Assembly: GCF_958450345.1 (NCBI RefSeq)
Contig: NC_088784.1
Coordinates: forward strand, 61,489,247 to 61,553,246
Reading direction: 5' to 3'
From: Calliphora vicina
Taxonomy: Eukaryota > Arthropoda > Insecta > Diptera > Calliphoridae
DNA: 64,000 bases
The notes below the pieces were generated by a model that did not search any database, had not been told where the DNA came from, and was given only the letters and a program-made list of their open reading frames with translations. A program made the translations under genes and the position numbers. This document shows, in pieces, positions 12,651 through 24,469 of this stretch (positions are counted from its first letter, which is position 1; the number at the start of each line of letters is the position of its first letter).

Positions 12651-12824
12651 GATAATTAGTATACCAAAACCCCCAAAGGGTTTTAAAAGTTAGCTCGTAT
12701 TTTAAAGTTATTCGCCTTTAAAATTCATTAATTTTAACACTTTTTGCAGATTTATTTTTTTATTTTTATAGTTCTTGGTACTTAGATACGCAATTACCAA
12801 TTTTTGGAGAATTGCTGAATATTG

Positions 12825-13290
12825 CTGTAAAAGTATTGAGTAGTGGGTATCGTGTATCGAGTATTTGCCATATTGTTTGAGTACTCAATACTCAAAAGTA
12901 GTTACTCAATACTTTTAGATTTGTATTTTTACAATTTAATTTATTTAAATATAACGGTTATGGTGCAAAAAATGCATCTCTACTATAAATACAACTCAAA
13001 TCAATATTAGAAATGCAACCCTTAGCGTAAACAATTTTCAAATCAGAATAAAATATTATTAAAAAAACTGGAATAATAGTTAAAAAGTTCAAAATATTTA
13101 TTGATATAATCTTGTAAACCTAAAATGTTTCTAAAAAGGAGTGATGTCTGCTAATACATTACCGAAAAGCAGAAAAATATATCGTTTTTAAATTTAAAAA
13201 AATCCGTTAAAAGTATCGAATAGTATTGAGTATCCAAACGAAAAGTGTTGAATAGTATTGAGTAATCAAAAGTAGTAGAATGTTATAGCA
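12825..13290. repeat. Element rich in ACTCAATACT motifs
   Basis: Clusters of GTATTGAGTA/TACTCAATAC in both orientations occur at about 12835-12925 and 13205-13275, separated by plain AT-rich DNA. Inverted subterminal motif clusters flanking an empty middle are typical of small non-autonomous hAT-type elements. Exact ends and target duplication were not resolved. Confidence 0.5.
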
Positions 13291-13542
13291 CTATTGCTGA
13301 ACAAAGTATTAAGATATTTTAATTTTTTGAAAACAAATCGTAGTTACCTGTTATAATAGTGCAACATTTTGTGAATTTGTGAACCATTATTTGTTAATAA
13401 AGTGAAAAGAAGTTGTTAAATAAAGTTGTTAAATAAAATTACTAAAAAAAATATTTTTAATTTAATAAAGTTTGTGAAATGTCTTGCAATATAAACATTC
13501 TTTGGTACGTTTGTGGCCATTTCACACCACAAAGGTTAAAAC

Positions 13543-13773
13543 ATGGTTCGTTTACAGAAGAATTTATATCTGTTGGGTAAAAATATGTATGAAAGCTATC
13601 AGAGATCTGTTAATGCAATGATGAATGCTTTTTCTAAAATAGGCGTTAATATGTCGCTCAAAATTCATTACCTACATCATCATCTAGACTACTTCGGTCA
13701 GCAACTAGCGACCGAATCAGATGAACAAGGTGAACAGTACCACCAAATTGATATGCCATTTGAAATGAGGTAA
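13543..13773 (+). pseudogene. Fragment of a transposon-associated ORF (LKxHxLHxHLD type)
   Basis: The 76-codon frame includes MSLKIHYLHHHLDYF, then SDEQGEQYHQ. From memory this resembles an arthropod protein family with a K-x-H-x-L-H-x-H-L-D core followed by SDE-x-GE-x-xHQ, usually found in transposon-like genes. The family identity is not verified. The frame stops 15 bp before a truncated foldback begins at about 13789, so the gene may have been cut by that insertion. It is a fragment, not a complete gene. Confidence 0.45.
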
Positions 13774-13788
13774 TTTTTAATATACATA

Positions 13789-15018
13789 TTTTTTCAATAT
13801 TTGGAATTTCTCATGGAAAGATAGCGAAATATTATATATTTTTGGGCCTATTTTGATGAAACTTAAGAAAAATATAAAATGAAGTCTATTGTTCACAATA
13901 ACAGTACAAAAATGGAAATTAACCCTTAAGAGTACTTGGGGTCAAAATGAATGTGTTTTTCGTGATTTTAAAAGTTGAGGGTCATTTGGACCCCAAGTGC
14001 TATTAAGGGTTAATTTCCATTTTTGTACTGCTATTGTGAATACTAGACTTCATTTTATATTTTTCTTAAGTTTCATTAAAATCGGCCCAAAAATATATAA
14101 TATTTCGCTATCTTTCCATGAGAAATTCCAAATATTGAAAAAATTGACCTTTGACCTTCACGATTTAAGGGTTAAAGTTTTCCGATTTTAGTAAAACTTT
14201 CAGACTATATTTAAAATTACCTGGACTATATTATTCTGAATAGCTTTTACTTAAAAATCATTACAGTAAGGAAATTCTGGTCATTCCCCAAAATATGGCC
14301 AAAAAATTAGTTTTTCTCGAAAATCGCAAAATTTATATCGCAGGTACGGAAAAACTATAGGAGGTATTGACATACTTTTTTCACATTTTTATTCCCTATT
14401 ATGTTGTCAATAAATCCCCATGTGATGATCAAAAAATTCTGAAATTTGTTTAACAATATTTTTAAAAATTTGAAATTGGAGTTTTGAAACTGCCGTTAAA
14501 AAAATTTAATTTTTTTGGTCATACCTGCGAATAGGTTAACGGTATCCTACGAGGACAAAAACTCATATACAAGTAAATATGGATATATTTTAAGTAAAAA
14601 TGAGCTTTTATTTTAATATTTTTCAAAATATGTTAATTTTGTTCATAAATTTCTTGTTCTAGTGGCCTGAGACACGTTAATGGCCTGGCGATTTTTTAAT
14701 AACTTTAACATTTTTTCACCAATTTTTGTCTTTTATATCTTATTATAACGACAATTACGTACACATTTCGATTCTTTTAAATTAAATTGTAAAAGTCATT
14801 ATTTAATAGCAAAATTTTTACAAAAACTGAAAAAATTTCATATTTTCCCCTTGTAAATGCACCTCAAAACTTCAGCGTCGTTGCGCCACCAGTTAACGTT
14901 ATCCTATCATCCTAATATTTTACACAACGTGTTTCTACAATACATAGAACAATTCTAGAGGGGGGGACGGCCTGTACCTAGAAAGTTTTTTTCGTCCATA
15001 CAATCTTGGAGCACTCTA
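13789..15018. mobile_element. Truncated hAT-type foldback, copy FB2a
   Basis: About 180 bp of the left arm, the loop and the complete right arm of the same family as 9187-11278 are present. It ends with the same TGGAGCACTCTA. The left about 850 bp is missing. The loop segment is the exact reverse orientation of the loop in the 9187 copy. The open frame at 13997-14191 is arm sequence, not a gene. Confidence 0.8.
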
Positions 15019-16058
15019 ATCTACATATGTACACTTGTGGACATACAATTAAGTTACTGTTCCCTTCACTTTACAAAAAAAAACATTAAATAATTCGAAA
15101 TTAAGTCGCGTGATTTCTTTCTATATGAAACTGTTTTTAGATACCAATATTTCAGATTTTTATGAAGTAACTTTCGAATGTGGACCTTATACAGAGTAAA
15201 TATATTCTGCAATAAAAGAAGAATTTAGGAAAAACACAAGTACTGAACAATATAGCTTCGATTGTATTACCAACAGACCAAATTTTTTAATTGACCTCCA
15301 AATATTCTGAATATCAGTGGGCCCTCTAACAATGATGTCATCAACAGCATATTCATACTTGGCAATAATACAGCCAAGAGTCCACCAAACTAAGTTTGCT
15401 TAAATTGTTTGTCCTCTTTTTATAAAAATATAAAGCTTTATCGACAATATATTTAAAATTTTTAGAAACAAAAATTTACCCTCTGTAGCTTAATCTTCGT
15501 AGATCTTCTCAAGGACTATTACACCGTACGACACTCAATATTAGACACGAACCGTCTGAACAATGTGAATGAACGTCTGAAACAATAAATTAAAAGGAGA
15601 AAAACTGCGTTTTCAGTTTTTTATTTCGTGATCCTGTTTCCTTTTAAAAAAACTTCAAGTTTTCAGAGGAGTAAATTTTAAAAAAAATGTTTTAAAATCA
15701 TCCTACTATACCAAATTTGGTGTCAAATGATCAACAAGAGTTGTAAAATATTTCGTATTACTTTCATTTTATCCTGAAAGGACCAGAAGATGTCAAAAAT
15801 ATTCTTTAAAATTTTTATCCTTGAATATCCTTTTAGATTTCCAATAATTTTTTTTCAAAGAAATAGTGAGTTAAATATCCAAATATTGAATACCATATTC
15901 CAAAATTTCATCCTTCTATCTTCACAACTTAAGTGTTAAATAATATTTTAAATTTACATTACATATTTGATTTTTTGTATTTTATTTTAATATTCATTCG
16001 AAAAAATATAACAAAAACCGTTGTGAAATTCGCTGCTTTTCTTTACTTTTTAATAAAC
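15019..16058. other. AT-rich stretch, nothing firm
   Basis: No gene is seen. Around 15890-15960 the text CCAAATATTGAATACC and CTTCACAACTTAAGTGTTAAA faintly echoes the foldback arm (AATATTG..CCTTCACGATTTAAGGGTTAAA), possibly a very old copy. Confidence 0.35.
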
Positions 16059-16118
16059 AAGTAAAATGGAATAGTCGGGCAAGCCCGACCTTATGATATC
16101 CTTCGGCTTATATTCTTC
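16059..16118 (-). repeat. Short fragment of the TCGGGC-type dispersed repeat
   Basis: The string AACAAGTAAAATGGAATAGTCGGGCAAGCCCGACC corresponds to the terminal AACAAGTAAGAAAGTATAGTCGG seen at 29039. Only this tip is preserved. Confidence 0.5.
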
Positions 16119-17130
16119 AATATCACCTGCTCAAAATCATCAAAATCTTCTCCTTCCAATGTATGTGCCAACTCCAAGGATTGACAAGATAGTATAACAT
16201 TTTCTACTACATCTGGCCACAAATTTTTTCAACAGCCTTTGAGCGTTGATTGCCTGAGTGCAGTATGAGTCAACCCAACATACTTTACACAATCTAATAT
16301 TATAAATTTTAGCCATACATTATATAAATATGTTTGATTATTTACTGAAAAACAAAATAATTTATCCAACGAATATTCCTCGATATACATGAAAACCAAA
16401 AAAATTGTGTAAAAGTGAAATCGTGTAAAAAAAGTATCGTGTAAATCGAGGGATAGGTGTACAATATTTTTCAATGAGTTATATTTTGTTCTTTAGTAGT
16501 TAAAACTATCTGCAGCTAAATTTGAAGACAATTGGACAACGATAATCCGTTCCAGAAAGAGATTTTTTTTAAATATTTCTATTTACATATTTTTTAACGC
16601 TTCAAATAAATCAAATATTCTATAAAACAATAAGACCCATCGAATGCTAATCAATTTTTTAAGGATCTCTATAATGTAAGTCATTACACTGGCTGTAAGT
16701 CACAGCATGTCGACAAGACCCTGCCGTTTGTAGAGCTACTTTGTTAGGTTCTAGAAAATAGTTACCTCCCTAAAATTAGTAGATTATATGTATAGGTTCA
16801 TACATAATTCGGCATTATGTACCTCTTTACTTGCAATTGCTAAACAACAAAAGAAAACCAACCTCCTATATTTGATTTACTATGAAATTAGATTTTAATA
16901 TTCAATGTCTAATAAATCTCAAGTGTTTTTGTTTATATTGTACACTTCTTTAAGCCCAGTTATTTATTTTTTATTTTCACTGCTTCAAGCCCAGTCATTT
17001 AAAAAGCACTACCAAAACATACACAAAATTCTATTGTCTTTTTTTTCTCTCAATGGTCTTGGTTTATTGTTGAGGATAAATAGAAAAAAAATATTTAAGT
17101 GACATTTACATTTGACATACTTCACTTTCT
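16119..17130. other. AT-rich stretch, nothing recognised
   Basis: No domain-bearing frame, structured RNA or defined repeat is recognised. Small frames at 16229-16474 and 16905-17102 are low-complexity and unsupported. Confidence 0.4.
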
Positions 17131-17139
17131 TTCCACATT

Positions 17140-17178
17140 GTTGTTGCTGCTGCTGTTATTGTTGTTGTTGTCGTTGTT
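17140..17178. repeat. GTT/GCT trinucleotide microsatellite
   Basis: An imperfect run of TTG/GTT and CTG triplets is present. It produces a poly-Gln/Asn shadow frame on the minus strand that should not be taken as coding. Confidence 0.8.
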
Positions 17179-17544
17179 TTGCACAACACAAACACTTTGC
17201 ATCAAAAACCCTAAACTGAATGAATGAAAGAATGAATGTATGTAGTAAGTACAAGTGAGAGAGAGAGTGTATTTGTTGAAGGAACAAATAAAAAAAATAC
17301 ACATGTATTTCTATGCACGTATGCATTAGGGTGACCCTAATTTTGTACTTTTTCAAATTTTGTATGCTTTCAATGTCTTAAATTGTTTTTCGGGTCAAGG
17401 TAGCAATGTCGAACTAAAAATAGTTTTATTTAAACCGATGGGTAAGGTGTTTAAATATAGAATTATAATTGATTTCCCAAAATAAATTATAAAATTTCAT
17501 CCATATTTCCTATTCTAAATTTTATATAATATTGGTAAGCGTGG

Positions 17545-18330
17545 GGATAGATAGTGTTTATAAACCGGTTAACCGAAAAACCGGTTTTTCTTCCAAATCT
17601 CGGTTTTTTGCGAACCGGTTAATTTAAAATGTTGATTTTCGGTTAACCGGTTTATCCGGTTTTTATCACTCGGTTAACCGGTTTTTAAAATTGGGGACTA
17701 AAATTGATAAATCTCACGTTTTTGTGCATTTTTAATATTCATTGTATACACATTATTGGTCTGATTTGAAACCTATACTGCTGATTTACAATACAAACCT
17801 CTTTAGATTAATATTTTTAAGAATTACAATGATTCTAAATAATAGAGGACGATGAGTTTACTTAAAAACTTTTTTGCACATAATGAAACTATTAAAAATT
17901 ATAGATCCATTTTTGGGACTTGGAACATTTTGTCTTTCATATCAGAAAGTAGAGGTGAAAATAAATTTCAAAGTTATCAAATATTAAATTAAAAAAGTGA
18001 TTTACATTTTTTGGTTGAAATTTACCAATAACTAAAACAAGTATTTTATATTTAGTAACATATTTATACTCAATTCCATTTGACTGCGATAATAATTTTG
18101 AAATTTTTATAAAATAAATGGACTTAGCACTTTTGTATATTTATAGTTATTTAATATTAACCATTCCTAACTACTAAAAATTAAAAAATTTAAAGCTTTA
18201 TAACTTTATTGTACATTTTATGTTTTCTACACATATATGACGGTTAACCGGTTTAACCAGTTTTTTCGATGTCGGTTAACCTAAAAACCGGTTTTTTAAA
18301 AAGTCGGTTCATATTTATGACTTTAGGTTA
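17545..18330. mobile_element. AACCGGTTAACCG-flanked non-autonomous element
   Basis: Many copies of the palindromic AACCGGTTAACCG and ACCGGTTTTT motifs are packed at 17566-17690 and again at 18240-18305. About 550 bp of featureless AT-rich DNA lies between. Paired motif clusters at both ends suggest transposase-binding subterminal repeats. The architecture parallels 25760-26853, which has defined ends. Exact termini here are not resolved. Confidence 0.55.
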
Positions 18331-18489
18331 TCATGTGTCAATGAAACCTAATTAAAACATTACATTGTTATTTTTATTAGTTGTGGTCCAATAGAATTGA
18401 ACTTGATTCATAACCGGGAGGATTTTTCGATAAGTCATCGAACCATACCCGTTCCAAGCTTTATTTTTTTATCTATTTTTCAAGCATCT

Positions 18490-19070
18490 AAAGGGTCTTC
18501 TAATAGGGACATCTGAACGTTGACAGATGTTAGCAGCCATATTATTGAAGGTATGTATATCTGTCGAAGTGGCTATCATTTATTCAGTTTGTTCAGCCAA
18601 CAATATCTGAAAATGTTGAAATTGTTTTATCAAAATGGGTGCTACATTTGTAAATGAATGGGAATAAACAAAGTTGTCAAATTTTGGACGATACCAAACT
18701 ACATGAGATCTAAAAGTATTCCCGACTTTAAGCTTCCTGCATGTGGACTTTATGCTTCCGGCGTCATCGGTCCATATTTCCTTGAGAATGACGTTGGTTT
18801 CAACAGGACGTCACTACGTGCCACAAATTCTGCACGAGCGATTCATGGCCATGGTCATCTCACGTGGAGGTGATGTGAACTGGCCACCAAGATTGTGCGA
18901 TTCGACCCCGATATACTTTTTATTGTGTTGTTTTTTGCAGTCGCATTTTAATGCGAATAAGCCATAAACCAGAGTGGCTCTCAAAGCCAACATAAGCATG
19001 CCATCGGTCAAAGTCAGCCTGTCTTATTCGCCACAGTATGGAAAATTTTACATTTTGCAAAGCCGCGGCG
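18490..19070 (+). pseudogene. Tc1/mariner-superfamily transposase fossil, internally deleted
   Basis: Two + frames together preserve a transposase C-terminal half. GVIGPYFLENDVG lies in one frame near 18760-18800. VISRGGDVNWPPRLCDSTP then lies in another frame near 18860-18910, followed by a degraded F-L hydrophobic run. GVIGPYFFENE and GDVNWPPRSCDLTP are recognisable signatures of an IS630/Tc1/mariner-type family common in insects. The central part around the second catalytic Asp is missing. The 5' leader at 18490-18640 includes GTTGACAGATGTTAGCAGCCAT and AGTGGCTATCATTTATTCAG. Frameshifts and the deletion make it dead. Confidence 0.75.
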
Positions 19071-19189
19071 GACATTTGAACGATATTATATTCCATACAT
19101 AATTACATCGATGGGCCTTAAATAACACACTTCGTTTTATTTAAATTTAAAGATAGGAATCGCTTAATGAAAGGCCCTTTACTAAAAAA

Positions 19190-19400
19190 ATTAACTTTGA
19201 ACCTATGTAAGAACCAAAAAAATTCTGGGGGAACTTTAAATTTGATATGGCCATGTAAAACATGTTCAAAAATTAATTTTGTATCGACATTTTTCGTTTC
19301 GTCCAACCGTTTGTTTACAAATTGTAAACGTACGATGCTGGAAAAAGTAGTTTTTCCTTAGTGTAAACAACATGGACAATTTTGACCCCAGATATAAAAG
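19190..19400 (+). repeat. Degenerate dispersed repeat (GAACCTAYRTAAGAACCAA type)
   Basis: The motif GAACCTATGTAAGAACCAA followed by an ATGGCCATGT-like segment and TTTCGTTTCGTCC recurs in degraded form near 24470-24610, 38660-38740 and 40568-40650. There is no coding signature. Confidence 0.45.
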
Positions 19401-19649
19401 GGTTAATAATGTTGTTGAAATTAAAATTACAAAATCGTACATAACAAACAATCTGCAATAACATATTAGAAAATAGGTAAAACTTTTCAAATTTGCATTT
19501 TTAATCCTTATTTATCATTTATTAGAATTGTATCAGAATCAAATTTGAAAATGTGAAATTTGTGATTTGAAATATGCTTGACATTTTATGATATACATAC
19601 ATACATATGTATATTATACATATTTGAACATCTACCCAAAAACTATTTT

Positions 19650-19826
19650 GAATTAAATTGTTTTTCTCATCATTTAATTTTAGAATTTTTTTGAAAATAA
19701 TGATACTTTGACAACAAACTTGATCCGATTTAACTAAAATCTTCAGCATTTGGTATTAAGATGACGTTAGAAATGTTTACTCTTGGAAGCATCGAAAATC
19801 GAAAGATTGTAAAATAAAGACCACCC
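19650..19826 (-). repeat. Dispersed repeat end, TAGGGTGGTC type
   Basis: On the minus strand it begins TAGGGTGGTCTTTATTTTAC, then has ATCTTTCGATTTTCGATGC and TTCCAAGAG, then an ATCGGATCAAGTTTG segment. The order parallels the copy at 2260-2395. The element body beyond this is not delimited. Confidence 0.45.
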
Positions 19827-20649
19827 TAATATACATATGAGTGCTTGCTGAGAACCATGTTGAATTAGAGGTAATGGCGGGACGAGTACAAGTAGACAGA
19901 CGATGTAAATTTTAAGGACCCCATCAAGTGACAAACAATTATGCTTATTCTTGGCAACAGCTACAAGGCAGTTTCGTTTATTTTTTTTTTTCACCAACCA
20001 ACAATGCGCTCATACTCTTAAATATTAGTTGGCATACAGGGGGACCTATAACAATGGGTTGCCTACAGTTTTGGTTACATTAGTAAAATATTTCATTAAT
20101 TTATATCACTTTGTATTACTTATCATATGCCACACTATATTTTGTTTTAGTGCCAACAAATATTTCTTATAAAACAAACCTACACTCATACATATTTAAA
20201 TATATTATGCAATATACTGCACACATACTCATGTATATATAACTATAAACATGTTGCATTAGACAACTCAAGCAAAGTGCAGTACAAAAAAAAATTTAAA
20301 ACTGCAGTGTAGGGACAATCATCATTTCTCTTTATTTTACATACACATTTTTATGATTTTTTGCACCTTTTTGTTTTTGTTTTCGTTAAAGCACAAAAAA
20401 AACACATTACAACACGTTATTGTTGTGTTTCATAGCTTCCTACAAGTTTATATAAACATTCATATGTCTTTTCATATTTTATACACTTCATCCATCATCT
20501 GCAGAACTATCATAGTCATCATCTCCGTCCAACGTTCTAAATATGTAATCTTGATATGACATTTGTATAACGACAAGAGAAAGATTCTTGTAAAAGTTTA
20601 TAACGATTTTCACGGTACTCTAACAATAATGTTCACTACAATCTTGTCA

Positions 20650-20926
20650 TTTGGCAAGAGATACAAATAATAGTCTAGAATTGATTAGGGCAATTGAACA
20701 TTTGTGCAGTAGTGTCATTCCAAAAACATTAAAATTTTCTGATTCACTAATATTTACATCATTAATGAAACAACATGATTTATCATGCATTTGCGTGTTG
20801 ACTTATAATATAGAACGAGCAATAATGCCCGTAATTTCAAGAAATAGATATCTATCGGTGCTTAGTTACTTATGGAGTAAAATATTTGATAATTTTGATT
20901 TGAAATTAATGTCAAGTTACCTTTAG
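20650..20926 (+). other. Unrecognised 91-codon open frame
   Basis: The frame runs from ATG at 20651-20653 to TAG and has balanced amino-acid composition for such AT-rich DNA (SLELIRAIEHLCSSVIP near the start). I recognise no domain. It has no clear acceptor or donor. It could be a transposon fragment, an exon or chance. The surrounding 19830-21480 region shows nothing else. Confidence 0.2.
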
Positions 20927-21491
20927 GTAAATTTATCTGCTGGGTATTTTTCGCCGCTTGTTAACTTTACGGGCGAAAACGATGTCCATTTACACGATCA
21001 CCATAAGTCGTTAGAAGTTTTGACTGATTAAAAATGCTATAGAGCGTACAATTTGCATTCCATTTCAAGTGTAGTTTGTTTAAGTTCTCATCTGTACTTC
21101 TGCAGCAACCTAGTAAACAACAATAACACATTATTGCCATGTAAATATTTGTTAACATGCAACATTCATACATGTTGAAAACAAAAACATCAAATAATAA
21201 TAGGTTGTAGTAAGGAATCGTGATGATTGTTTATTGTGTAAATTTTTTTTTCAAACCCTAAACCACTGCACTATGGGCCAAATAGAACATATTAATGTGA
21301 ATATTAAATTTGTACGTTAACAATGTTCGAAATTTGGATGCAAATATACCAAATCATTAATGTAATTTTGCTATCTTGACGAAACAAATTTTTAATTTGC
21401 GAAATATTCATCTGAGTATATCATCAAAGACAATTGGCTTACTTACAAACAAAAAATGAAAAAAAATTTAAATGATTAGGAAGATATATAT

Positions 21492-22630
21492 GGGGCATTT
21501 CATATTAAGTGAACCAAATTTTGAAATCGATGTATTCCGATCGGGATGAAATTTGCACTAAGGTGTTTGGATATTAACTCAGACACAATTTTTCAACAAG
21601 ATCGGTCGAGAACTCTCTGAGTCAAAATTTTACATTATGTCCAAGGTGTTTTTTCTTTTCCATGTAATTTATTACCTATTTTTCTTCCAAAATGTGTCCC
21701 AAATAGCTCATTCTTCAATCTCGAAAAAAAATATTTAAAAAAAAAATAAAAAATTTTTATATTTTTTTCCGATATCTAAAACTTTTTTGACTTTTTTTAA
21801 AATGGGCTATTTTTTCTTAAAATAAAGCTTAGATATTTTCCTTCAGGACCTATGAGGTCGCTTAAGCTGGGTTTCCGCATACACTGAAACTGAAAAACGT
21901 TGGTGTTCCTTACCGTCACGTTTCTGAATTCTTTTCGTTTCAGTTGGGTGAGTTGCGGCATAAAACAGAAACGAAATTATTTTTTTTAATTGTCATTTGG
22001 AAATTAAATAGAATTTCATTATTTTTGACAAAATCTATTACATCTTCCACTTCCAATAAAGAAAATTTATTTTTTTTATTTGATTTGATTTTCTTTTAAT
22101 TTGAAATAAAAAAATAATTAAAATAATTTCGTTCTTCAGCACCGAAAACAACCTACTTGAAGTTGTTTTCGTTCCGGCCCCAAATGACAGGTTTTTCGTT
22201 ACTGATCGGTGCCGTTTCGTTCTCAATTTTCGTTGCCGATTTCTGAAACGAACTTTTTTTCGGTGCCAATGTACGGAATTTCGTTTTCGGTGATGATTAC
22301 GGTGTATGCGGAAACGTAGCTTTAGTGGGATGCAAGTTCGATATCTATCAAAATAAATATTTTGTAACTCAACACATACAATTTTTGACTTTTTTTTGCA
22401 AAATCTATCTTTTTTTCAAAATGGGCCCTTTTTAAAAATTTGTTTTGCTCAAAAGATAGATAGTATATAGATTTTTACTTATATTTTTTATCGAAATGGA
22501 AACATGCTTCAGCTTATCTATAGCGAATTTTTAACTTAAAACTAAAATCATTTTTCCTCAGTGCGACCCATAGGATTATTTTTGAAGCCTTAGATTTTTC
22601 ATCCCAACAGATTTAGGCTACATAAAAAAG
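21492..22630 (+). mobile_element. Dispersed inverted-repeat element S, copy 1
   Basis: It begins GGGGCATTTCATATTAAGTG, then AACCAAATTTTGAAATCG and CAACAAGATCGGTCGA. It ends in a TATCTATCAAAATAAATATTTTGTAACTCA / AAAATGGGCCC segment. The same order appears at 61641-62025, whose partner end at 63350 is in reverse complement. The right terminus of this copy was not found. It carries a nested 457-bp MITE at 21865-22321. Confidence 0.6.
21865..22321. mobile_element. 457-bp PIF/Harbinger-type MITE nested in element S
   Basis: The ends AGCTGGGTTTCCGCATACAC and, in reverse complement, AGCTACGTTTCCGCATACAC are inverted repeats of 20 bp with two mismatches. Both flanks are TTA (21862-21864 and 22322-22324), the 3-bp target typical of PIF/Harbinger. 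The homologous sequence at about 61890 reads straight across (GGTCGC-ATA-GTGGGATGCG), which is an unoccupied site. The frame at 22038-22226 inside it is not a gene. Confidence 0.85.
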
Positions 22631-22639
22631 ACGTAGATA

Positions 22640-23400
22640 GATAGTGAGATCAAAAAACCTGTGCTTACTGAAAGTATTAAATATTTTCGACAAAACCCAA
22701 GTTCGTCCTACAAAAACTTGGCCAAACTATCAAGGAACTGCCATCAAATTGATTCCAATATTACTAAACAGAACCGGGAGAACATTTCTGTTGATAGAAA
22801 ATCTGGTTCAGGTAGAAGGAATGGCCCACATGATATTTTTAAAGCCAGTAAATAGAAAGCATTTTCAAAAGAGCTCCCAATACATTCGGTAGGAAAGCAG
22901 TCCGGTTCGCTCAGTGCTCGGTTGAAAATATACAAGACTCAAAAAGTTACTGACAGGAACTCATCTACAAATTTAGAGGACAAAGACCGAGCTCGGAAAT
23001 ACAAGTCAAATTTTATAAAAAAAATATACCAGCTGCATAATGAATGACGAAACGTATGCTCTGAAAATTTTTTCGCAGCTTCCTGGGTATTTTTATGTTT
23101 CTGATGATTGCCGTAAAAGAACCCAAATATTTGCTACTAAGGACTCTATAAATACATCAAGGAATGTTTACAAAAGATAATGCTTCCATTTATAATGTTT
23201 TCAATTATTTTTAGCCTGATTTGGCATCCTGTAACTATGGTAAGCAAGGCCTTGAGTTAATAGAGAATTGAAGAGCACAAAAAGACGTACTAACACTTGA
23301 GATGGACTACCTGTTCGAACAAAGTGACAGAAAGCTCTATAAAAGGGAAGGGTTTCCGGAAAAGGTTCATAAATTCATCACTATTGATTAGAACTATAAA
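22640..23400 (+). pseudogene. Tc1/mariner-superfamily transposase fossil with multiple stops
   Basis: The + strand frames carry a degraded transposase. The N-terminal part at 22661-22855 has YKNLAKLSRNCHQIDSN and VDRKSGSGRRNGPHD. After stops and frameshifts it continues as RARKYKSNFIKKIYQL near 22990-23035. Near 23155-23245 the frame reads YIKECLQKIMLPFI, then a W-H-P-V segment standing where the family has FWPDLASCHY. FPEKVHKFI follows near 23350-23375. The order fits a Tc1/mariner-type transposase. At least six in-frame stops make it dead. Confidence 0.65.
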
Positions 23401-23574
23401 AATAATATTTTTTATAACTTCTAATAATAATTTGAATAAAATAAAAAAATAAAAACTGTGCTTTCTTTTTATTAACATTTATGTATGTTAAGATTTTTTC
23501 GATCCCACTCCTTATATATGATATAAATCTATTCAATGTATAGGATTCCGAGCCAAAAGAACTGCTCATAATGG

Positions 23575-24035
23575 AATATTACGATTTTATGTCTGGCCTC
23601 ATATCCTGGGCAATGCTCGCTTCAAAAGAATCAGTTGCATGCATTACATGTTCCCTTTGATGGTCTGATACGATTTCAGCAGCTCAAAATAGATAGGACC
23701 CTTTTGGTCCAACAAAATTTATCTGTTTTTGGATGAATCCACATGCTCGCAAAAATTTTAAAATTGCTGTTTAAGTAGCCCCCAATGATTTTGCAAGCTC
23801 TTGTTGAGATTTACAACAATCTTCATGGTGTAATGCCTTCAATTATTGGTCTTCAAACTTTTTTGGCTGGCCTGTGCACTTTTGTCTTCCTTAACAAAAT
23901 CACCACTTCTGCACGTTGAAACCGATGAAACACATTCACCATAAGCTTTGGTCAGCAAACGGTGTTCTTCAGCAGCACTTTTTTTCAATTAAAGAAGTAA
24001 AGCAGAACTTCCCTCATATGAATGAAGTTTTATTG
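23575..24035 (-). pseudogene. mariner transposase fossil 1, internally deleted
   Basis: On the minus strand the order is HMREVLLYFF, KKSAAEEHRLLTKAYGE, then SGDFVKEDKSAQ and an SQQELAKSLGAT helix-turn-helix segment. GFIQKQ, DQKGPIYFELLKSYQTIKGN and finally HKIVIFH follow. These are in order with animal mariner transposases: the N-terminal DNA-binding helices, the WVPHEL-adjacent region, then the second DDE block. The stretch between GFIQKQ and DQKGP, including the first catalytic Asp (TGDEKW), is deleted. The copy stops at HDNARPH. Several frameshifts and stops are present. Confidence 0.8.
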
Positions 24036-24232
24036 GCACAAAAATCCAATTTTGGTTAATAATAAATGATAAATATGCACAAAAACTGGCTCAATCTCTC
24101 GAAAGTGTAAGATAGCTTTTTTCAGATATCCATTATTCTTTTGATGAGACGTTTTCATTAGCTTTATGATACATGAGTTCAAAATTTATAAAATAGTCTA
24201 ACAGTTCTGACGTTATTAACAGTTTTACTTTA

Positions 24233-24436
24233 CCCCCTGTCTATACTTGACAAATATTTATCATAACAATAAATGACATTTGTTGTCAAGACAAAGTTGT
24301 CTTAGCAAAAGCACTGACAATTTTGTCATAATGAAACAATAATACTAATAAATGGAGACTATACCTGATAATTTTTTATCTTGACAACCATTTTGACGTT
24401 TATCATGATAAAAATGTATCAAGTATAGACAGGGGG
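24233..24436. mobile_element. 204-bp PIF/Harbinger-type MITE
   Basis: It begins CCCCCTGTCTATACTTGA and ends with its exact reverse complement, giving 18-bp perfect inverted repeats. Weaker pairing continues inward (TTATCAT and TTGTCAAGA on both arms), so it can form one long hairpin. It is flanked by TTA on both sides (24230-24232 and 24437-24439). There is no coding sequence. The near-perfect ends suggest it is fairly young. Confidence 0.88.
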
Positions 24437-24469
24437 TTAGGATTTTGCACGCATCTATTAAAAAATATG

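Noticed and set aside
17122..17356. Minus-strand frames with poly-Gln/Asn
   Set aside because: Produced by a trinucleotide microsatellite. They overlap each other in different frames.
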